Assembly: GCA_030998015.1 (NCBI GenBank)
Contig: JARWMV010000069.1
Coordinates: 17,849-81,848, forward strand
Direction of reading: 5' to 3'
Source: Ceratorhiza oryzae-sativae
Taxonomy: Eukaryota > Basidiomycota > Agaricomycetes > Cantharellales > Ceratobasidiaceae
DNA: 64,000 nt
The translations under genes were made by a program, and so were the position numbers. How positions within the stretch are numbered: position 1 is the stretch's first letter; each line of letters starts with the position of its first letter. Below, piece by piece: positions 58,701 through 64,000 of this stretch. Below the pieces are notes generated by a model that was not told the origin of the DNA, made no database searches, and was given only the letters and a program-made list of their open reading frames with translations.

Positions 58701-61367
58701 TATAGGCGTTACAGCTCTTACATAGCTGCCTCCCCAAGTTATCCTAGGCGCAGCTGGAGGAGCTTCCAAGTGGTATGAAAACGGCGCGCAGAGTGGCGCC
58801 GGCGTGTTGGTCCAACCAATACACGCTGAATTGGGGCCAATCAAGCCTTCAATCCGACTTTTCCTTTGATATAGTTTCTATAGGCGTCAAACGGGTCCAA
58901 CTCGTGTTAAGCGTGCCGTTGTTGATCAAGATATAAATTCTCCTAATTGAGTATTTCAATTGCATATACACAATCCAACAGCCGCACGGCACACCGAGCT
59001 GGTGCCAGTTTAATGGAATCAACAAACCCCGATTTCAACACTTGGGTGGGAGTTTGCCGGAGTTCTAAACCGTCGGTCGGATTATCCAATTACAGTTGCG
59101 TGTTCAGCACCGACTTGACCATATTTGCACGCTTGAATCACTACCAATGAATGGCTTGGATTAGCTCCACATCGATTTAGCTAAACACGACCTCGTGAGC
59201 TGTCCCGCTGACATGGCCCAGAAAACTGCGTTTGTCCTGGAAACAGGTTGCACCATCGTTGTAACTCTGGACTGTACGTTACCAAAGTTATCCGCCTTTT
59301 CTAGGATAAATATTTGACAAGCGCTTAACTTCAGGTCGATTAAAAAGCCTTTGATGGAAGCACATAGAGTGGATTGTAGCTCTGAAAGTGATTTACGCGA
59401 TGTTTTACGGCCCGAAACGTGGAACTGATCAGTATCCAAAGCACGATGTAAATGTGTACAACATACTTCGCGTAACCTTTGATCAATGGAGCTAGCATAG
59501 AACAGTTCGAGCCTAACGAAGGTGAAACATCACGCCTACCTTGGGATTTTGGCCTAACATGTTTAGTAGTCACAATGCCCGACCGTTCCTCTGAGAAAAG
59601 CTGCCGATGTATAAGAAAAGCTTGTCAGATGATGATGGGGGGAGGGCTGCCACCGCAAAACTCCGTCGTTAGCTCCCAGACTCGGGATCTACACGGTCAC
59701 AGCATTGCAGGGATATTTTGAATGAAGAAAATATTAAGATCGACAGTTTAGTATAAGGAAAAGAAGCATCCCGGTAGAGAAATTCGCCGTAGAACATCGT
59801 AGCACAGCCGCGGCTACATCTAGGTGATTACCGAGACGATTACCAAAAAGGGACATCCGCCAAATGAACGCCGCCAAATGCGGCTGGCCCCCTACGCCAA
59901 ACCGTACAGCATGCCGTAGCCCATGGAAATTTATGGAAATTCCATTGGAGAACCTTGGGTCACCAACAGGGGTCAAGCTGTGCAGAGTCCGCTGCGAAAA
60001 TTTCTGACACGACTGAACTTGGTCTGTGCGGAGGGTCAACCAGAAGCGGCTTGTGGCCACTCTTCTGGTGCCGTTTTTTCGGGCTAGTGACGAGTCCGAG
60101 CGAAGGAGATCCCCCTTTATCCCGGGAGCCAAAGGTTTGAATCATCACGAAGTCAGCCAGTGTTTGATAAAGGTCGATCGATGAAGTTAAAATCACCACA
60201 TGTCTGTCTACGGAACGCGTTTGGAAAGATATCAGTCGACATCAACCTCATGTATCTCACCGAGATACTGGCGCATCGGCCGTAGATAGTTCAAAGCTCC
60301 AACAGCACATTCACGCATTGTACGAATCCGAGGACCTCCGACTCACGCTCACGAGGAATTGGATGCCAGCGAATGGCGATCTGGTTCTCGCACTTTCGAC
60401 TATGATCCATGTTGAATTAGAACTAAGGTAAACACAAAAAAAAAGTTTGCATTATGCTGGGGGGTAGGTGCCCGGGTAATGATATACAGTAATGGCAGTG
60501 TGTGTGTTGTAAATCATGCTGTCATTTGTAATTCACTAGTAGTATTTCAAATGATGAGCGATGTACTCCATGTGGATGCCTCGTAAACCCAATAGGCTAT
60601 ACTCGCACATGCCAATCACCCAGCAGCGATGGCTTGCTAGCCCCATGCATCTATGCTTATCAGCTCGCGCGTTTCAGGAAGGATGATGAGCAAAGTCGCT
60701 TTCTCAAAGTCCAATGATCCACTCCCTATCAGGAGAACCAACTCTCTCCATGAGCAAAGCAATCAGAAGCGCAAGGACTGAACGAGGTTGTGGCTCGGGC
60801 TCGTGGATGGTTCAAACAAATGGTGGTACCCTGAACTCGCTTCATGCAATTTGAATATGCCTTGGTCAAGACGGCGCGGACCAGAATACTTCTACCAGCT
60901 GATTGGCAAGTTGGTATCGCAACCTCCCAAAAAGCCAACCAGGCTACGATACCATTCTCGCTGAAAGACTAACCGCAATGGCACAAGATTCGTGATTATT
61001 AGATATCACTATCGTCGATTCACAGACTTGTATTCGGCGAAGGGTTCGAGCGAAGCAAATAGAATTAAGCTAAGGAGAATGAACGATTTCTCGTGTATGC
61101 ATATAGCCCACGTTACTGTTCGGCTCCGATCTCGGATTGCGTCAGCATGATGGAAATCGAGTTGACCAGCGGACCCGACACTATGGAGAGTAATATAAAT
61201 ATATTGAGCTGATCTGAACAGGATTAGGAAAACCAATGAAAAAAAGACGCCGGTCGCGGTTGGTGGAAGCCCTGCAGTCGGTTCAGGATCACCAAGGTCG
61301 ATCAGATCCACCCGCTCAGAATAGCGTATGATTCGTCTGCAAATGCGGGCCCATTAGTAATTTTTTC
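55757..61367. other. 5.6 kb region without a supportable gene
   Basis: The largest frames are 55884-56219 (111 codons, plus), 56976-57536 (186 codons, plus) and 59734-60132 (132 codons, minus). None shows a family motif, signal peptide or consistent splice sites, and CpG content is ordinary. A short inverted repeat, GGTTTGCC and GGCAAACC, occurs around 56787-56816. I see no transposon ends. Either old insertions or genes I do not recognise. Confidence 0.4.
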
Positions 61368-63658
61368 TCATTGGCAAAACAGTCTAACGACCTCGCACTC
61401 CAGGAACGTCGCTGGCTTCATGAGGTGGACAAAGTAGTTGACCGTCGCATTGGTGGTACTAAAATTCATTTTGCTTTGAAATTTGCAAAATCGCGCGTGA
61501 GATTTATACTAACCAGTCTGACCGCATATACAGCGAAGTATGCTGGTTCAATGTTATTGCAGATGTGAGCCGAACATCAACAGGAATTTGATGTAAACTT
61601 ACACCATATCCATTCCGTTTGATCAACCCCGCCGATTCACCAAGAGCGTCTGCGACTCGCTTGGCAGAAATATATGGAGTGATCGGATCCGCAACGTTTC
61701 CTGAATCATAAAAATAGATTAGGCTCTATTGACTGCTTGCCTAACTGTATGACTGACCAATCACGAGTATCTTATTCGCTAGAGTATGGTTGAAGGGCCC
61801 TCTGAAGCGCTCAACAGCTCTCGATGGCCAGTGATGACAATACAATTCCCCCTAAGCGATATGACAGGGCATGTAATTTCGTTTAAGCCTAGTACTCACT
61901 TGGAACCAGCTATAAGGGCCAACTTCGCATCGCAAGTTAACATCTGGGATCCTCGTGAAACAACAAAAATGGAAACTTACACATTCGCGTTACATTCTGC
62001 GTTATGTTAACGATAGCCTCGAACCCGTCCCTTGTCGTCGTTGTGGGCATGTCGATTGCATCTGCACATGTAATCGCCTGGTATGAAAAGTCGGTAGCGG
62101 AGTCAGACGAATTTGTGGCGTCTCGTTTAGCTAGCCAAGCGAAATCTCTACGGGAAAGACTGGCGTTCGAGGTTGCATTGTTAAGTGCAGCATATATTCC
62201 GGCTAATGTTTGTGCAGCGGATGGCCAGAGGACTGGCTGATACAAACCGCCAAATATATTGCCTATATCCATTTGTTCATTGATGTGATTCTGGAGATAT
62301 AAACCATGGACGAACCTCGAAGCAGTCCAGAAGAAAATTCGGACGGCCCATGCGCCGTAGTGTAATTGAAAGCCATCTGGTCGAAATGAGGTCAAATCCC
62401 TGGTGCGATGCAACTAACAAATTGGGCACTTACTTCGATAAGTTCAAACACCCACTCTCGAATACTGTCTACTGTAGATCCATTCTGCGCGATTGCACAC
62501 TTGGATGGGCCGGCTTCGGCACAGAGTCTGGCGAACGCATCGAACGTGGCATCAGTCGAGCTTAAGGAAATCGGACCAATCTAATGAATGATATGGTAAG
62601 TATTATAGAATATCCTTATGGCGCACTAGCTCACATTCAGCGGGTTCTCGGTTGCCCAAACCCATGGATCGACAACACCATCCAAAATCACACGTCCAAC
62701 TCGTTTGGGGAACACTTTTGTATTTTCAAATTCAGCAACTCATGCAATCGACGTATGGTAATGGTCCTACTATTAACGAAATAGTTGCCGAGTATCGTTC
62801 CGTAACTGAATATTATTTCAGCCTAAAGCACATGAATTACTTGGAGAAAATCACTTACGAAACTCCCCAGTAGTTGATTTCTTTTGTTCCCTCGATTGCA
62901 TCGTGTAACTCAACCATGTCTCTTGCCCCGGCAGCCGTTCCAATGTACTTCAGCATATTCTGACTCGCATTATTGCATTGCTTTCCGAACCGAATCAGCG
63001 CGCGATCGGTCTCGTTGATGTGAGAGTAGAAATCGTTGAGAGCGGTACGGTTGCTGAAGTCGGTGCGGACCTCGAGGAGCTGACCTCGGAGCGATCCGTT
63101 CCAGAAGGCGACCTCTTGAGTACGAGAGTCAAAGCACTTGACTTTGGGAGTGGTCTGACCAATCCCTCTAGGGTCCCAGCCTTTTTTTTTTTTTTTTTGG
63201 TGTTAGTCCAACCCGTATCGTGTAAGAGTCTGGAATGGCTACATACTGACTATATCATACTGGCCGCCAGAGCCCTGGTTCATGAGTAGAATATCATCAC
63301 TCAAAATCCACTCTACTCCACTTCCGCCTAGGGATTAATTAAGTGACTGAAACTTGGTATGATTACATGGACAAGGCGACATACCTGGACCTCCGGGATT
63401 CGTGAAAAGCGTGCCCAGCCGAGGCTCCTTAGTTGCATTGAGCCGAGCAACAGCGAGTGTAGCCGTACTTGCATTGGGGTTCTTGTAGTCTAGGGGGACC
63501 TTAAAGAACCCGCACTCGCGAGGGTACGTTCCATTCCCACATGGGCTCCACGAAATGTGTCGCTTGAAAGCGCGAATGGGGTGGGGAGTGGCCAAAGCGG
63601 ACGCCTGAAGGGGCAGCACGAGGCCGAGTACGAGAAAAGAGGGGTTGAATGGGATCAT
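61368..63658 (-). CDS. Secreted TAP-like alpha/beta-hydrolase (tripeptidyl aminopeptidase type, S33-like)
   Basis: Serine hydrolase, probably an extracellular peptidase releasing N-terminal peptides (family inference). Minus-strand exons: 63658-63385, 63327-63247, 63180-62859, 62805-62771, 62714-62635, 62580-62434, 62376-62316, 62262-61981, 61943-61900, 61851-61758, 61700-61603, 61542-61514, 61473-61368 (1653 nt, 550 aa). Signal peptide MIPFNPSFLVLGLVLPLQASALA; ECGFFKVPLDYKNP; LFTNPGGPGGSG oxyanion region; VSWDPRGIG; nucleophile S226 in GVSYGT, whose codon is split by intron 3; D478 in GNVADPITP; H507 in NGYGHTSLY. TAP C-terminal domain and many N-glycosylation sequons are present. Intron 2 ends in 17 A before the acceptor G. 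The whole catalytic triad is intact. Confidence 0.93.
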
Positions 63659-64000
63659 CGTTTTTATGAGACGAGTGATGCAGCTGTGGTTTGGTGCCCA
63701 GAATCATAGCGTGATTTATAGAGTGAGACTTGCCCGCTATGACCGAGCTTGGAACGATGGATAAAGCGGCACTGCTCCGGTCTCCTACTGCGCAGAAAAA
63801 ATCCACGCTGCTGAGAAAGCGAAGCGGATGCTATTTTAGAGAGACGAAGAGTCATTGTCAGACGGAAGCATATCCGGGACACCAGGTCGAGATCGGGAAC
63901 CAGTCAACCCCCAGTGTCGTGCCGCAGTTTTTTTGACGGCGAGTGGTGCTAGGCTGTGCTGTGTCGCGTGATGGTTGAAAGAATGGAGCATAGTGGGATA
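63659..64000. other. Upstream flank of the TAP-like gene to the window end
   Basis: 342 bases holding the minus-strand promoter. A plus-strand frame (63730-63936) has no motif. No gene called. Confidence 0.5.

Noticed and set aside
61009..61311. Minus-strand frame with a hydrophobic segment after the TAP-like gene
   Set aside because: The TAP-like protein closes cleanly at 61368 with its C-terminal Cys motif; no splice phase joins the two and no family is evident.

Overview
The window is fungal nuclear DNA, most likely from an agaricomycete (Basidiomycota) of the Rhizoctonia/Ceratobasidiaceae kind. What the sequence shows: every recognisable gene is split by many 45-65 nt GT-AG introns. The gene content is typical of a plant-associated basidiomycete: a GH74 xyloglucanase, a GH28 polygalacturonase, a GMC oxidoreductase, several P450s, stand-alone patatin-like proteins and a DUF6535 gene. 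The genus is inference.

Layout. 0.1-2.9 kb: complete secreted GH74 xyloglucanase. 3.35-22.5 kb: three tandem cytochrome P450 paralogues with the same 13-exon structure. The first carries a 6.4 kb antisense LINE in intron 5, with a 13 bp target-site duplication that copied the splice donor. The second looks intact. The third keeps every exon length and splice site but has three in-frame stops. Between P450 2 and 3 lies a 4.3 kb block with only two CpG dinucleotides, as expected from deamination of methylated DNA. 22.9-25.3 kb: GMC oxidoreductase with a GPI-anchor-like tail. 27.4-28.8 kb: aquaglyceroporin. 29.5-30.2 kb: unrecognised 218 aa protein.

31.5-46.6 kb is an accessory zone. It holds three patatin-like genes in different states: one has lost its catalytic serine and aspartate, one keeps its dyad, and one has intact motifs but a frameshift. 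Between them lie a 5'-truncated LINE, an old reverse-transcriptase remnant, copies of a dispersed repeat, a C-terminally short DUF6535 gene, and a complete secreted polygalacturonase on the minus strand. 46.7-48.8 kb is a gag-only Ty1/copia element whose 3' LTR contains a MITE-like insertion.

49.3-55.8 kb is a conserved pair on the plus strand: an ankyrin-RCC1-BTB-BTB protein resembling the inhibitor of Bruton tyrosine kinase (IBtk) family, and an ETT1-type translation-termination enhancer. 55.8-61.4 kb has no gene I can support. 61.4-63.7 kb (minus) is a complete secreted TAP-type alpha/beta-hydrolase with its catalytic triad.

Functionally, the secreted hydrolases (GH74, GH28, TAP-like peptidase) and the GPI-type GMC enzyme fit attack on plant cell walls and extracellular substrates. 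The P450 array fits oxidative metabolism of small molecules. The repeat-rich P450 and patatin blocks are where genes are being duplicated, interrupted and lost. Exon models were built by hand from splice sites and family motifs. For all the intact genes the summed exon length is divisible by three and the reading frame stays open.
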